36,703 bases of DNA from Halobacteriales archaeon QS_8_69_26 (GCA_003023195.1 PXRX01000032.1:1-36703), one strand, 5' to 3'. Numbered from the stretch's first letter, positions 16,591-25,343 are shown. A program made the numbers and translations. Notes: generated from the letters alone by a model not told the origin.

Positions 16591-17544
16591 ATGCCCAAGC
16601 AGGTGGACGAGCCCGACTATCACAGCGAGAACCACACGGCCGCCCAGACCTGTGGCTGGACGGAGAACGCCCTCAAGGGGGACGGGAAGTGTTACAAGAA
16701 AGTATTCTACGGCATCGAGTCACACCGCTGTGTGCAGATGACGCCGGTCGTGAAGTGCAACGAGCGGTGTGTCTTCTGCTGGCGCGACCACCAGGGCCAC
16801 GCCTACGAACTCGGCGACGTGGAGTGGGACGACCCGGACGCCGTCGCCGAGGCGTCGGTGGAACTCCAGCGCACGCTCCTGTCGGGCTTCGGCGGCAACG
16901 AGGAGGTGCCCCGCGAGCGGTTCGAGGCCTCCCGGGAGCCACGCCACGTCGCCATCTCCCTGGACGGGGAGCCGACGCTGTATCCCTACCTCCCGGAACT
17001 GATCGAGGCGTTCCACGACCGCGGGATGACTACATTCCTCGTCTCGAACGGGACGAACCCCGACGTCCTGGCGGAGTGCGAGCCGACCCAGCTGTACGTC
17101 AGCGTCGACGCCGCCGACCGGGCCACTTTCGACCGGGTGGTCCGCCCCGTCGAGGACGACGCCTGGGAGAAGCTGGTCGAGACGATGGACGTCCTCCACG
17201 GGAAGGACTCGCGGACCGTGATCCGGACCACCTGCATGGACGGCTGGAACATGGACCACCCGGCGGCCTACGCCGGGATGATCCGGCGGGCGGACCCGGA
17301 CTTCGTGGAGCTGAAGGCCTACATGCACGTGGGCCACTCCCAGTCCCGCCTCGACCGGGGCGTGATGCCCGACCACGAGCGCGTCCGGGAGTTCGCCACG
17401 GACCTCCTGGAACACCTGCCCGAGCACGACACGGTGAAGGAAGTGCCCCGGTCACGGGTGGTCCTCCTCGCCAGGGACGAGGACACCTGGGTCCCGAAGC
17501 TCCGCAAGGACAGCGAGTTCTGGGCCGGCGACGCCCACGCCTGA
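16591..17544 (+). CDS. twy1: 4-demethylwyosine synthase TYW1 (radical SAM)
   Basis: 317 aa archaeal TYW1 (Taw1), which condenses N1-methylguanosine-37 of tRNA-Phe with pyruvate to form the tricyclic wyosine base 4-demethylwyosine. The radical-SAM motif is CNERCVFC (Cys56, Cys60, Cys63). Three further cysteines at 21, 34 and 47, each 13 residues apart, match the spacing of the second Fe-S cluster ligands of the archaeal enzyme. HVAISLDGEPTLYPYLPEL (about 117-135) is the usual GEPT-type SAM-contacting segment, followed by TFLVSNGT and the C-terminal ELKAYMHVGHSQ region. No flavodoxin domain is present, as is normal in archaea. ATG 16591 fits a leaderless promoter; TTG 16582 is a less likely alternative. 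It stands alone. Confidence 0.93.
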   Translation: MPKQVDEPDYHSENHTAAQTCGWTENALKGDGKCYKKVFYGIESHRCVQMTPVVKCNERCVFCWRDHQGHAYELGDVEWDDPDAVAEASVELQRTLLSGFGGNEEVPRERFEASREPRHVAISLDGEPTLYPYLPELIEAFHDRGMTTFLVSNGTNPDVLAECEPTQLYVSVDAADRATFDRVVRPVEDDAWEKLVETMDVLHGKDSRTVIRTTCMDGWNMDHPAAYAGMIRRADPDFVELKAYMHVGHSQSRLDRGVMPDHERVREFATDLLEHLPEHDTVKEVPRSRVVLLARDEDTWVPKLRKDSEFWAGDAHA

Positions 17545-17625
17545 TCACGTCCCGCCTCACCACCAGTAGAGGTCCCGGCCGGACCGCGACGGAGTTTTGG
17601 TCCCCGGCGAAAAACTGGGCGGGTG

Positions 17626-19392
17626 ATGGACGAGCCGTCGACTGACGACGCCGTGGTGCTCCACCTCGACGGCCTCGACCCGACGGACTCCGCGGACGAT
17701 CCGGCACCGCTGGCCCGGAGCCTCCCGGGGATCTGGGCCGGACTGGGGGTCCGGGCGGCGGCGGTCGGGGACCGGGTCGCGGTCCTGTCGGCCCTCCGGG
17801 ACCTGGTCGCGGATGGGCTGGTCGAGCGGCGGGTCGGACGGGTGGAGAGCCTCGACGGCCGGCGATACGTCTACGCGCTCACCGACGCGGGGTTCGAACA
17901 GGCGAGGGATATCCGGGAGCGGGTGGCCGACCGGCGGGTAACGGTGGGGCACGAGGACCGGAGCCGGGAGGTGTGCCTCGGGACTGTCGATCGCGTTCTC
18001 GATCCGCCCGCAGGCGGTGCGGTGGCGGCCGCGACCCCCGCCGACGACCCGGTGCGGTTCGAGGGTCCCGCGGACACCGTTGCCGACCCGGGGGCGTGGG
18101 CCCTCGCCAACGCGACCGACGGGACGGTCCGCGCCGGGCCCCGCGGGGTGGGCGAGCGGTTCGTCGACCGCGGCCCCGAACTCGGCCGGTTCGGGGCGGT
18201 CCTCGACGCCGCCGCGACGGGCCGGACGGAGCCGGTCCTCGTCACCGGCGGCGCGGGCGCCGGCAAGAGTTCGCTCCTCGAACGGGGGGCGGCCGTCGCC
18301 CGGGAACGGGGGTTCGCCGTGGGCGTCGCGACCGCCACTGCGGACGATCCCCCCTACGGTCCCGTCCTCCGGGCGCTGTCGGGGGTCGCCGACCCGGAGC
18401 GGGTTGCCGAGGCGTTCGACAGTCACGCGGGCCGTCCCGTCGAGGATCCGGGAGAACGCCGGTCGCGGCGGGCGGCCCTGGCAGGGGAACTGGCCGACCT
18501 GATCCGCGACACCGCCGCCGATGGCCCGGTGATGCTGGCCGTCGACGACCTCGGGGACGCCGACCGCCCGTCGCTCGCGGTCCTCGGCGACTTCGCGGAC
18601 CGACTGGACGACGCACCGGTCGTCCTGGCGGGGGTCGTCGACGACACCGCGACCAGGGAGGGCCCCCTCGGGGAGTTCCTCGCCGCTCTGGACGGGGAGA
18701 CACGGATCCCCCTCGACCCCCTCGGCGGGGACGACGTCGCGGGGGTCGTCGCCCACCTGCTAGCAGACCCCGATCCCCCCGCGTCGCTCGTCGAGGGGGT
18801 CGCCGACCGGTCCGGCGGGAACCCGCTACTCGCCGCGGAGACGGTCCGGTACTGCCTGGCGGTCGGGGACCGCCACGACTTGCTCGCTAGTGGGGACGAC
18901 GATCCCTCCCCGGACCCGTACCCGGACCCACGGGACGACGTTCCCGATAGCGTCGCCGGAATCGTCGACCGCCGGATCGACGGCCTCCCGGATCCCGCGG
19001 TGGCGGTCCTGGAGGCGGCGGCCGTGGCGGGCGGTGCCGTCCACGTGCGAGTCCTGGCGGCGGCCATCGACCGACAGGTCCCCGACCTGCACGAGTGGGT
19101 CGACCTCCTGGCCGGGGCCGGCCTCTTCGTCCGCCGTGCGGGCGGCGAGGTCCGGTTCGCCGGCGACGCCGTCCGCGAGGTGACGCTGGACCGACTCGAG
19201 GGCGAACGCGAACGGACGCTCCACCGTCGGATCGCGGCGGCGGTCGAGGACGTCGCGGAACCCGGGGACGGACAGACCGGTACCTGGCGGCCGCCGACTG
19301 GGCCCGCGAGCGCTACGCCCACGGCGTGGCCGCCGAGACCCTGGAGACGGCGGCCGACCTGGCCCGGACGGTGGGCGACGACGCGTCACTGA
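17626..19392 (+). CDS. wHTH / P-loop ATPase, N-terminal part of split gene
   Basis: As read, 588 aa. A winged-helix-like domain (about 35-100: RVAVLSALRDLVADGLVERRVGR, RRYVYALTDAGFEQA) is followed by a linker and a STAND-like AAA ATPase module with Walker A GGAGAGKS (208-215), Walker B VMLAVDD (302-308) and strand PVVLAGVVDD. A helical region ending HRRIAAAVEDVAEPGDG follows. Protein-like sequence stops there: the last 35-40 codons are Trp/Arg/Pro-rich and belong to the wrong frame, while the sequence continues as TPR repeats in another frame from about 19260-19281. The gene therefore appears frameshifted. Such proteins are ligand-sensing signalling ATPases or regulators (compare MalT-type layout). 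ATG 17626 immediately follows an alternative GTG. Confidence 0.75.
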   Translation: MDEPSTDDAVVLHLDGLDPTDSADDPAPLARSLPGIWAGLGVRAAAVGDRVAVLSALRDLVADGLVERRVGRVESLDGRRYVYALTDAGFEQARDIRERVADRRVTVGHEDRSREVCLGTVDRVLDPPAGGAVAAATPADDPVRFEGPADTVADPGAWALANATDGTVRAGPRGVGERFVDRGPELGRFGAVLDAAATGRTEPVLVTGGAGAGKSSLLERGAAVARERGFAVGVATATADDPPYGPVLRALSGVADPERVAEAFDSHAGRPVEDPGERRSRRAALAGELADLIRDTAADGPVMLAVDDLGDADRPSLAVLGDFADRLDDAPVVLAGVVDDTATREGPLGEFLAALDGETRIPLDPLGGDDVAGVVAHLLADPDPPASLVEGVADRSGGNPLLAAETVRYCLAVGDRHDLLASGDDDPSPDPYPDPRDDVPDSVAGIVDRRIDGLPDPAVAVLEAAAVAGGAVHVRVLAAAIDRQVPDLHEWVDLLAGAGLFVRRAGGEVRFAGDAVREVTLDRLEGERERTLHRRIAAAVEDVAEPGDGQTGTWRPPTGPASATPTAWPPRPWRRRPTWPGRWATTRH

Positions 19393-20855
19393 TCGCCGCG
19401 CTGGAGGACCTGGGGGACGCCCGTGCGGCCCTGGCCGACCACGACGAGGCGCTCCGCCACTACGCCTACGTCCGGGAGCGTGGCGACGCCGGGGCGCGGC
19501 GGCGCGCCTACCGGACGGCCAGCCGCGTCCACCACGACACCGGGGACTTCGACGCCGCGGTGGACCTGGCGCGGCGGGGGCTCGACGTCGACCCGCCGGA
19601 GGGGGGTCCGGATGCCGAGAGCGTCCGGTTGCGGATCAACGAGGGGGCGGCGCTGCTCGAACGGGGCGACGTGGAGGCCGCGCGCGAGGCCTTCGAGCGG
19701 GCCCTGCACGCCGCAGAGGTCGTCGTCGACCCGTTCCTCCGGGGAACCGCACACAACCGGCTGGGCACGGCCGCCCTGCACCTGGGCGACGCCGAGGGTG
19801 CGATAGCGGCGTTCGAGCGCGCCGTCGAGGCCCACCGCGACTCCGACCGCCCGGCGGAGCGGGCGACTCCCCTGGTGAACCTGGGGATCGTCCGCCGGCA
19901 ACTGGGCGAGGGGCGGCGTGCGGTCGAGTCCCTGGAAGGTGCACGCGCAGCCCTGGAGGGTGCCGGCGACCCCGCCCACCTCGCGGAGGCCCTCCGGGAA
20001 CTGGGGCGGACCCACGAGGCCACGGGCGAGGAGCGGGCCGCCGCGGAGCGCTACGAGGCGGCGCTGTCGGCCGCCGAACGGGCGGACGCGCACCTGACCG
20101 TCGCCGCGGCTGCCGCGGACCTGGGCGGGATCCGGCAGTCGCTGGGCGAGTACGACGCCGCCCGCGAGCACCTGGAGCGGAGCCTGGCGGTCGCCGACGA
20201 GGTGGGCGACGACGGGACGCGGGCGGAGGTCCACAACGCGCTCAGCGGGCTGGCCGCCCAGCGCGGCGACCCCGAGGCGGCGCGGGACCACGCCGAGTCG
20301 GCGCTGTCGGCCGCCCGCGACGCGGGGGAACCCGGTGCCGTCGCCTACGCGATGGCCCAGCTGGGCGAGCGTGCCCGGGGGGACGGGGACGTCGACCGCG
20401 CCGAGGGGTGCCACCGCGAGGGCCTCGAACGTGCCCGGGCGGTCGGGGCCGGAGGGATCGCGGCGCTGAACCTCGTCGGCCTCGCGCGAGACGCCGTCGA
20501 GCGCGGGGAGTACGACCGCGCCGCCGAGTGGGCCGACGACGCCCGTACCCACCTCGGCGACGAGGCCCCGCCCTCGCTGGCGGTCGCCGTGGCCCGGATC
20601 CGCGCCGACTGCGACCGGGAGCGGGGCGACCCGGACGGGGCGCGGGAACGACTGGAGCGTGCTCTGGGGGGACCGGCCGCGGACCGGCCACCCCTCCGGG
20701 CGCAACTCCTCGCGGACCTGGCCGAACTCGCGGCCGAACGGGGCGAGGCGGAGCGATCCCGGGAGCTGGCGACCGAGGCCCGGGACCTGGCCGCCGAGGT
20801 GGGGATCGAACCGGTCAGGGAGCGCGCGGCCGACCTGGTCCCGGATCCGGAGTAG
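19260..20855 (+). CDS. TPR-repeat C-terminal half of the same split gene
   Basis: About 530 codons in the frame shifted relative to the ATPase half, beginning with YLAAADWARERYAHG around 19281. It consists of at least ten tetratricopeptide-like helical hairpins (ALEDLGDARAALADHDEAL, NRLGTAALHLGDAEGAIAAF, ADLGGIRQSLGEYDAAREHL, NALSGLAAQRGDPEAARDHA and others) up to the stop at 20855. TPR solenoids sense ligands or partners in STAND proteins. No convincing start codon with promoter or ribosome site lies at its beginning, so it was once, or still is, the C-terminus of a protein of about 1076 aa. Either a recent inactivating mutation, a programmed shift, or a base-calling error explains the break. 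Coding quality has not decayed elsewhere. Confidence 0.75.
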   Translation, partial: TRGRTDRYLAAADWARERYAHGVAAETLETAADLARTVGDDASLIAALEDLGDARAALADHDEALRHYAYVRERGDAGARRRAYRTASRVHHDTGDFDAAVDLARRGLDVDPPEGGPDAESVRLRINEGAALLERGDVEAAREAFERALHAAEVVVDPFLRGTAHNRLGTAALHLGDAEGAIAAFERAVEAHRDSDRPAERATPLVNLGIVRRQLGEGRRAVESLEGARAALEGAGDPAHLAEALRELGRTHEATGEERAAAERYEAALSAAERADAHLTVAAAAADLGGIRQSLGEYDAAREHLERSLAVADEVGDDGTRAEVHNALSGLAAQRGDPEAARDHAESALSAARDAGEPGAVAYAMAQLGERARGDGDVDRAEGCHREGLERARAVGAGGIAALNLVGLARDAVERGEYDRAAEWADDARTHLGDEAPPSLAVAVARIRADCDRERGDPDGARERLERALGGPAADRPPLRAQLLADLAELAAERGEAERSRELATEARDLAAEVGIEPVRERAADLVPDPE

Positions 20856-20893
20856 TGGGCACTGGAGGTCCCGGTCCTGACTCGGATCCAGGC

Positions 20894-20914
20894 TTACAGT
20901 AATTCTACAGTAAC
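20894..20914. promoter_or_regulatory. Two direct copies of the TTACAGTAA motif
   Basis: TTACAGTAA (20894-20902) and TACAGTAAC (20906-20914) repeat with an 11-base period, one helical turn. They lie in the 165-base gap between two convergent genes, where no promoter is expected. A short palindrome ATACGTAT follows at 20933-20940. Same motif as at 3290 and 27390. Confidence 0.45.
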
Positions 20915-21020
20915 GACGCGTCGAGTTGCAGTATACGTATCACAAAGAGGCGCTCGATTGTGTGCTTACCTCACGTCGTCGGGTGGATCGGACCGGGAAC
21001 GGACGGTGGTCCGTGGGTCG

Positions 21021-21701
21021 TCAGGGCGGCATCGCCCCCGCGATCCCGCGGAGCCAGGCCTCGCGGTCGTCGGCACCGAGTGCGGCGGAGGCGGCACCCG
21101 CGGCGTCGGCGCCGAGTTCGAACCCGCGGGCGACGTCCTCCGGGTCGGTGATCCCACCGCCGACGAGGACCTTCGTGCGGGGGTTCTCGGCCGCGACGCT
21201 TTCGACGACCGATTCGACGCGTTCGGGGTGTGTTCGCGTGATCGCACGCCCGGTCGCCACGTCCGCGGGGTTCTCGAACAGCAGGCAGTCGGGGTCGAAC
21301 GCGAGGACGGCGCGGGCGGCCTCCACCCCGTCGGCGCAGACGATGGTGTCCAGGCCCACCGCCCGGCACCGGTCGATCACCCGTTCGACGCCGTCCAGGG
21401 TCTCGCGGTGCTCGGGGTGGTCGACGAGGACCGCCTCGGCGCCGGCCTCGCGGACGGCCTCCGGGAGGACCGCGCCGGTTCCCCGGCCCGTCTCGACGGG
21501 GTCGACCGCCTGGGCCACCACGGGCACGTCGGCGTTCTCGGCGACCAGTCGCAGGTCCGGCGTCCCCGGGGCGAGGGCGAACCGCGCCCCCGCGTCCTCC
21601 ATCACTCGCTGGACGGTCCTGGCGTAGGCGAGGCCCTCCTCGCCGACCGTCCCCTCGTAGAGCTTGTAGTTGATCAGGAACAGCGGGTACTCCAGGTTCA
21701 C
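21021..21701 (-). CDS. Triosephosphate isomerase homologue, catalytic His replaced
   Basis: 226 aa, aligning along its whole length with archaeal triosephosphate isomerase (DHAP to GAP, glycolysis/gluconeogenesis). Lys13 (INYKLY) corresponds to the substrate-binding Lys, Glu143 (LLFENPADVATG) to the catalytic Glu region VEPPELIGTG, and GGGI (181-184) to the phosphate-binding loop. The invariant catalytic His of AQHIDP is Ala65 here (VVAQAVDPVE), and the segment following Glu is changed as well. It may therefore be a paralogue with a different or weak isomerase activity instead of the housekeeping enzyme. The GTG start at 21701 has a TATA-like ttcaatacc about 25 bases upstream, suggesting its own leaderless transcript 72 bases after the CBS-HEPN gene. 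Confidence 0.85.
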   Translation of the reverse strand: MNLEYPLFLINYKLYEGTVGEEGLAYARTVQRVMEDAGARFALAPGTPDLRLVAENADVPVVAQAVDPVETGRGTGAVLPEAVREAGAEAVLVDHPEHRETLDGVERVIDRCRAVGLDTIVCADGVEAARAVLAFDPDCLLFENPADVATGRAITRTHPERVESVVESVAAENPRTKVLVGGGITDPEDVARGFELGADAAGAASAALGADDREAWLRGIAGAMPP

Positions 21702-21773
21702 GCCGGGAGGGCCGTGAGGGTATTGAAGCGACCGGCTCGGGATCGCCCGACGACGACTGTCGGGTCGCCCGGA

Positions 21774-22757
21774 TCACTCGAACGCGGCCCCGGAGTTGGC
21801 GCGTTCGATCAGGCCGACCGCCCGCTCCACGGTTTCGAGGGTGGTCCCGATGTCCTCGCGGCGCCTGACGAGCGACCGGTTGGCGTGCATGACCCGGTTG
21901 CGCAGGTCGCGGATCCGGTCCAGGTCGTCGAGGTCCTCGGGGGAACGAAAGCCACAGGACTTCGCCAGTTCGTCGGGCGAGGACCGCAGCACCCGGGCCA
22001 TCTCCCCCAGGTCCATGCTTTCGGCGACGTGGAGTTCGACGTCCTTCCGTTCGTCCTTCACCCACCCGCCGACCGTGCGGTCGTCCAGCAGGTCGAACAG
22101 TTCCCTGGAGTCGTACCGCGCCTCGATCCGGCGGGCGATCAGCCCCGCAAGTTCCGCGATAACGGGGTAGAGCATCTCGTGGGTCGGGCGCTTGTTGACG
22201 TCCGAGACGGTGATGATGCCGTAGCCGCTCCCGTGGTTCCGACCGCTCGGCTCCCCGTCGACTGCGTCACCGTCGGATCCCTGCTCGGACGGCTCCCGTT
22301 CCGGGACGCCCTCGTCGGATCCCTGTCCCGACGGTTCCAGTTCCGGAACGCCCTCGTCGGATCCCTGCCCCGACGGTTCCAGTTCCGGGACGCCCTCGTC
22401 GGATCCCTGTCCCGCCGTCCAGCGCCCGGCCGGTACGTCGCCGGATCCGCTCCCCGACGGGGCACCGCCCGGGCCGGCCGCGTCGGTCCCGCCGTAGTCC
22501 ACCAGGACGAACGGTGCCTCCCGGAGCAGTTCCATCACCGTCAGCAGGTCCTCGTCCGGGGCGACCACCTGCTCCGGCCGGAGGTCGCCGAACCAGCCCT
22601 CCTTGACGTGGTAGTACTCGCCGTCCTCCGGGAGCGGGAGGTAGGTGTAGTTCCGGCTCCGGAACTCGTCGACCGCGTCCTCGTAGGTCGCCTTGCTCTC
22701 CACCCTGGCCGGTTCCGCGATGGCGTCCGCGACCGGGTCGCTCGCGGGGAGGTCCAT
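21774..22757 (-). CDS. CBS-HEPN fusion protein with repeat-filled loop
   Basis: 327 aa, cytoplasmic. The N-terminal half looks like a CBS-type ligand-binding module: EDAVDEFRSRNYTYLPLP (about 26-43), a strand PFVLVDYG (82-89), then GIITVSDVNKRP (180-191), the classic end of a CBS motif. Between the last two is a roughly 90-residue Gly/Ser/Asp/Glu-rich insertion containing three copies of a 14-residue unit. The C-terminal half (about 195-320) is helical and carries LRNRVMH (285-291), an R-x4-H motif with the HEPN-domain context of predicted RNases and abortive-infection proteins. ATG 22757 was chosen because upstream sequence is not protein-like. It may form an operon with the TIM homologue 72 bases downstream. 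RNase activity is inference. Confidence 0.75.
   Translation of the reverse strand: MDLPASDPVADAIAEPARVESKATYEDAVDEFRSRNYTYLPLPEDGEYYHVKEGWFGDLRPEQVVAPDEDLLTVMELLREAPFVLVDYGGTDAAGPGGAPSGSGSGDVPAGRWTAGQGSDEGVPELEPSGQGSDEGVPELEPSGQGSDEGVPEREPSEQGSDGDAVDGEPSGRNHGSGYGIITVSDVNKRPTHEMLYPVIAELAGLIARRIEARYDSRELFDLLDDRTVGGWVKDERKDVELHVAESMDLGEMARVLRSSPDELAKSCGFRSPEDLDDLDRIRDLRNRVMHANRSLVRRREDIGTTLETVERAVGLIERANSGAAFE
22273..22416. repeat. 42-bp in-frame tandem repeat in CBS-HEPN gene
   Basis: Units begin at 22273, 22315 and 22357, with a partial fourth from 22399; each starts TCGGATCC and ends GCCCTCG. They encode the 14-residue unit GQGSDEGVPELEPS. Unit length is a multiple of three, so copy changes keep the frame. 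Confidence 0.92.
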
Positions 22758-22911
22758 GCCCTCGCCTGCTACGGACGGCCACATCAAGCTTCCCCCCGAC
22801 CGGGGTCGACGCCCGGCGGGCCCCTCGTCCGCGGGCCGGCGCGCCAACGTCCGGCACGCCCGGACGCCGGCGTCCGAAAGCCATTCGACCGGGGGGAGCG
22901 ACCGATCCCCC

Positions 22912-23541
22912 ATGTCCCACGGCCTCTTCCCCCGGCGGATCGAGACCGACCGACTCACCTTCGAACGGATCCGCCACGAGGACGTCGACCCCTTCGAGCT
23001 ATACGAGTTCTTCTCGCGCGACGACTGGCAGGGCGCGGCCACCGAGCACATGCCCTGGTTCCGGTTCGGCCGCCTCGACGAGGTGGTGGAGTTCGTCGAC
23101 GCGGCCGAGTCCCAGTGGGCCGACGCCGACACCGCCCGGTACGTCCTGCGCTCGACCGACGAGGACGGCGACGTGGTCGGAGTTACCGCGTACGGCCCCG
23201 AGTGGGAACAGCGACGTGGCGGGTCGGGGATCGTCCTCGCCGGGGAGTACTGGGGCCGGGGGTACGGTTCCGAGCGGGCGTCGGCGTTCGTCGAACTCAA
23301 CTTCGAGACCTACGACATGGCGGCCTGGTACTCGACCTGCGCGGCCGGCAACGAGGCGTCCCGTCGGATGATCGAGTCCTACGTCGATCGATACGGCGGG
23401 CGTCACGAGGGTCTGCTCCGCCAGCACTCGGCCCGGCCGAGCGGCGAGGTGACCGACCAGCACCGCTTTTCGATCCTCCGCGAGGAGTACGAGGCCGCCA
23501 CCGAGGACCGGGACACCCTGGCGTTCGAGGTCGAGTGGTAG
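22912..23541 (+). CDS. GNAT-family N-acetyltransferase (RimJ/RimL type)
   Basis: 209 aa cytoplasmic acetyl-CoA-dependent acetyltransferase. N-terminal RRIETDRLTFERI is the standard RimJ/RimL beginning. The acetyl-CoA loop is seen in EYWGRGYGSERASAFVEL (about 117-134, matching the R/Q-x-x-G-x-G/A pattern), and the next conserved stretch is TCAAGNEASRRMIESY (about 143-158). The C-terminal FSILREEYE segment is also family-like. RimJ/RimL-type enzymes acetylate ribosomal proteins, but many relatives act on small amines, so the substrate is unknown. ATG 22912 was chosen because it precedes the first family residues. Divergent from the CBS-HEPN gene and convergent with the lipoprotein gene. Confidence 0.88.
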   Translation: MSHGLFPRRIETDRLTFERIRHEDVDPFELYEFFSRDDWQGAATEHMPWFRFGRLDEVVEFVDAAESQWADADTARYVLRSTDEDGDVVGVTAYGPEWEQRRGGSGIVLAGEYWGRGYGSERASAFVELNFETYDMAAWYSTCAAGNEASRRMIESYVDRYGGRHEGLLRQHSARPSGEVTDQHRFSILREEYEAATEDRDTLAFEVEW

Positions 23542-23693
23542 GTCCGGGATCCCGTCGCGACCCCGGCGACTGACGGGGCCGGCGTTCTCTACTGACGCCG
23601 GTGGATCGGTCCGCGGGAACGCGCCTCGGAGTCCGCGGGAGTGCCGGCGCCGGCGGCGGTCGCCGGACACCTGGGTTCGTCCGTGGTCGCCCA

Positions 23694-25343
23694 CTAATCG
23701 GGGGAGAGCACGTCGTCGGCCCGGGCCTCGAACGTCCGCCCCTCGTGTACGAACCGGAGGCGGTCGGCCTCGGGTGCGAGGCTGTCGAGGACGCTCCGGA
23801 CCCGGAACCTGCTCGTCACGACGCGAACCTCGCTCACGCCCTCCTCGAAGGCCGCCAGGGCGTTCCGGAGCGCGGGGAACTGGTTGACCTGCTCGGTGAT
23901 CAGTTCCACCGCGCCGTCGGGGGTCTCGACGGGAGTTACAACCAGTTCGGGCCCTACGACGGGGTCGCTTGTGGTCACGGAGTCGACGCGTACCGTCACG
24001 GTCGTGCCGTCCGTGGACACGTCCACCACGTCGCCGGTCGGCGTCACCGCCGCCGCGGGACCGGTGAACTCCAGCAGGGCCGCCAGGGCGACGGTATCGT
24101 CGCCGGGGAAGGGGTTCTCCCGGTCACCCTGGCCGACGGTCACGGGCGCGTCGGGTCCGGGGCCGTCGAGGTCGTGCGCCCGTATCCCGAACGCGTAGGT
24201 GCCGGCCCCGACCCCCTCGACGCGCAGTCCCGGGGCGTACGGATCGGGGTCCGTCTCGTCCGGGCCGACCGGCACGAGGGTCGCGGCGCTCCGTTCACCG
24301 GGCGGGAGTGGGCGGGCGGGCGTCCTTTCAGCACCCTCCCGGTCGCGTGGTCGCCAGGGCACGATCCGCTTCCAGTCGTCGCCGTGGCGCTTGTGGAGAC
24401 TCCAGGTCGAGAGCCGGACGGTCTGGGGCGCGTAGTTCTCGACCGCGAGTTCGGTCTCTCCCTCGCCGATCCGGACCCGCTCGGCGTCGGGTTCGAGGAA
24501 CGTCGCGGGCGTCGGGGTCCGGGCGGCGACCCGGTGGTACCAGCGCGTCTCCGTGGCTCCGGGGAGGGAGGGGAGGGTACGGGCGGGGTCGAACCGCGTG
24601 CCCCCCGTAGACCACAGGTCCGGGTCGAACACCGACAGGCCGAGCGATCCCTCGGTCCAGTACCCCCCGTCGAATCGGTAGACGCCCCGGTCGGGGAGCG
24701 AAAACCTTTCGGGGTGAACCAGCAGGCTGTAGGTCCCCGCGATGGACTCGCCGGGGTCGAGACTGATCCGGTACTCGTCGATCGGGCCGTCGGGCGTGCC
24801 GAGGCGACCGGCCCCGACCCAGCGTCCCTCGGTGGACGACTCGGGCATCACCCCGTCGTAGGGGAACGGCCGGTCGTCGTCGGGCACCAACAGGAACGCG
24901 CGGTTCTCGTTCGACCCCTCGACCTCGGTCGCCCAGTAGTGCGAGAACGGCGGCGACGGACCGAACTCGAAGGGCCGGCGGTACTCCGAGGCGTTGGTGA
25001 ACCGGATCCAGACCCGCGCTGGCCCCTCCGACGTCGGGGGAGCGAGGAAGCCGGCCGTCAGTCGACCGAACTGCTGTGTCTCCGTCAGCACCCGCTCCGT
25101 GAGGACCAACCGCCGGGTCGGACCGCTCCGACTCGTGACCGCCCGGCGAGCGGCGTCCGGCACCTCGACCCCTTCCCGGGGGTCGACCCCCTGAACGGTC
25201 GTCGGGTCTTCGGTCGTCCTCCGCCGGTCCGTAGTCGTGGTCGTGTCGGGGACCCCGAAGGTCCCCTGCCGGCGGCGAGCCTCCGGATCCCCACAGCCAG
25301 CCAGAGCGCCCGCCAGGGCGGCGAGCATCGCTCTCCGTTTCAC
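23694..25343 (-). CDS. Large secreted lipoprotein, unknown function
   Basis: 549 aa. The N-terminus KRRAMLAALAGALAGC is a short signal with twin Arg followed by a lipobox (LAGC, Cys17), typical of haloarchaeal Tat-exported lipoproteins anchored outside the cell. A Thr/Arg-rich linker (about 30-50) precedes beta-rich domains with carbohydrate/Ig-like features: ARVWIRFTNASEYRRPFEFG (about 110-130), ELAVENYAPQTVRLSTWSLHKRHGDDWKRI (about 300-330) and GTYAFGIRAHD, then a C-terminal alpha/beta region LITEQVNQFPALRNALAAFEEG. No enzyme motif is visible. The GTG start at 25343 is required to include the Arg pair; an internal ATG would lose it. Convergent with the GNAT gene. Probably a binding or envelope protein. 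Confidence 0.8.
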   Translation of the reverse strand: MKRRAMLAALAGALAGCGDPEARRRQGTFGVPDTTTTTDRRRTTEDPTTVQGVDPREGVEVPDAARRAVTSRSGPTRRLVLTERVLTETQQFGRLTAGFLAPPTSEGPARVWIRFTNASEYRRPFEFGPSPPFSHYWATEVEGSNENRAFLLVPDDDRPFPYDGVMPESSTEGRWVGAGRLGTPDGPIDEYRISLDPGESIAGTYSLLVHPERFSLPDRGVYRFDGGYWTEGSLGLSVFDPDLWSTGGTRFDPARTLPSLPGATETRWYHRVAARTPTPATFLEPDAERVRIGEGETELAVENYAPQTVRLSTWSLHKRHGDDWKRIVPWRPRDREGAERTPARPLPPGERSAATLVPVGPDETDPDPYAPGLRVEGVGAGTYAFGIRAHDLDGPGPDAPVTVGQGDRENPFPGDDTVALAALLEFTGPAAAVTPTGDVVDVSTDGTTVTVRVDSVTTSDPVVGPELVVTPVETPDGAVELITEQVNQFPALRNALAAFEEGVSEVRVVTSRFRVRSVLDSLAPEADRLRFVHEGRTFEARADDVLSPD

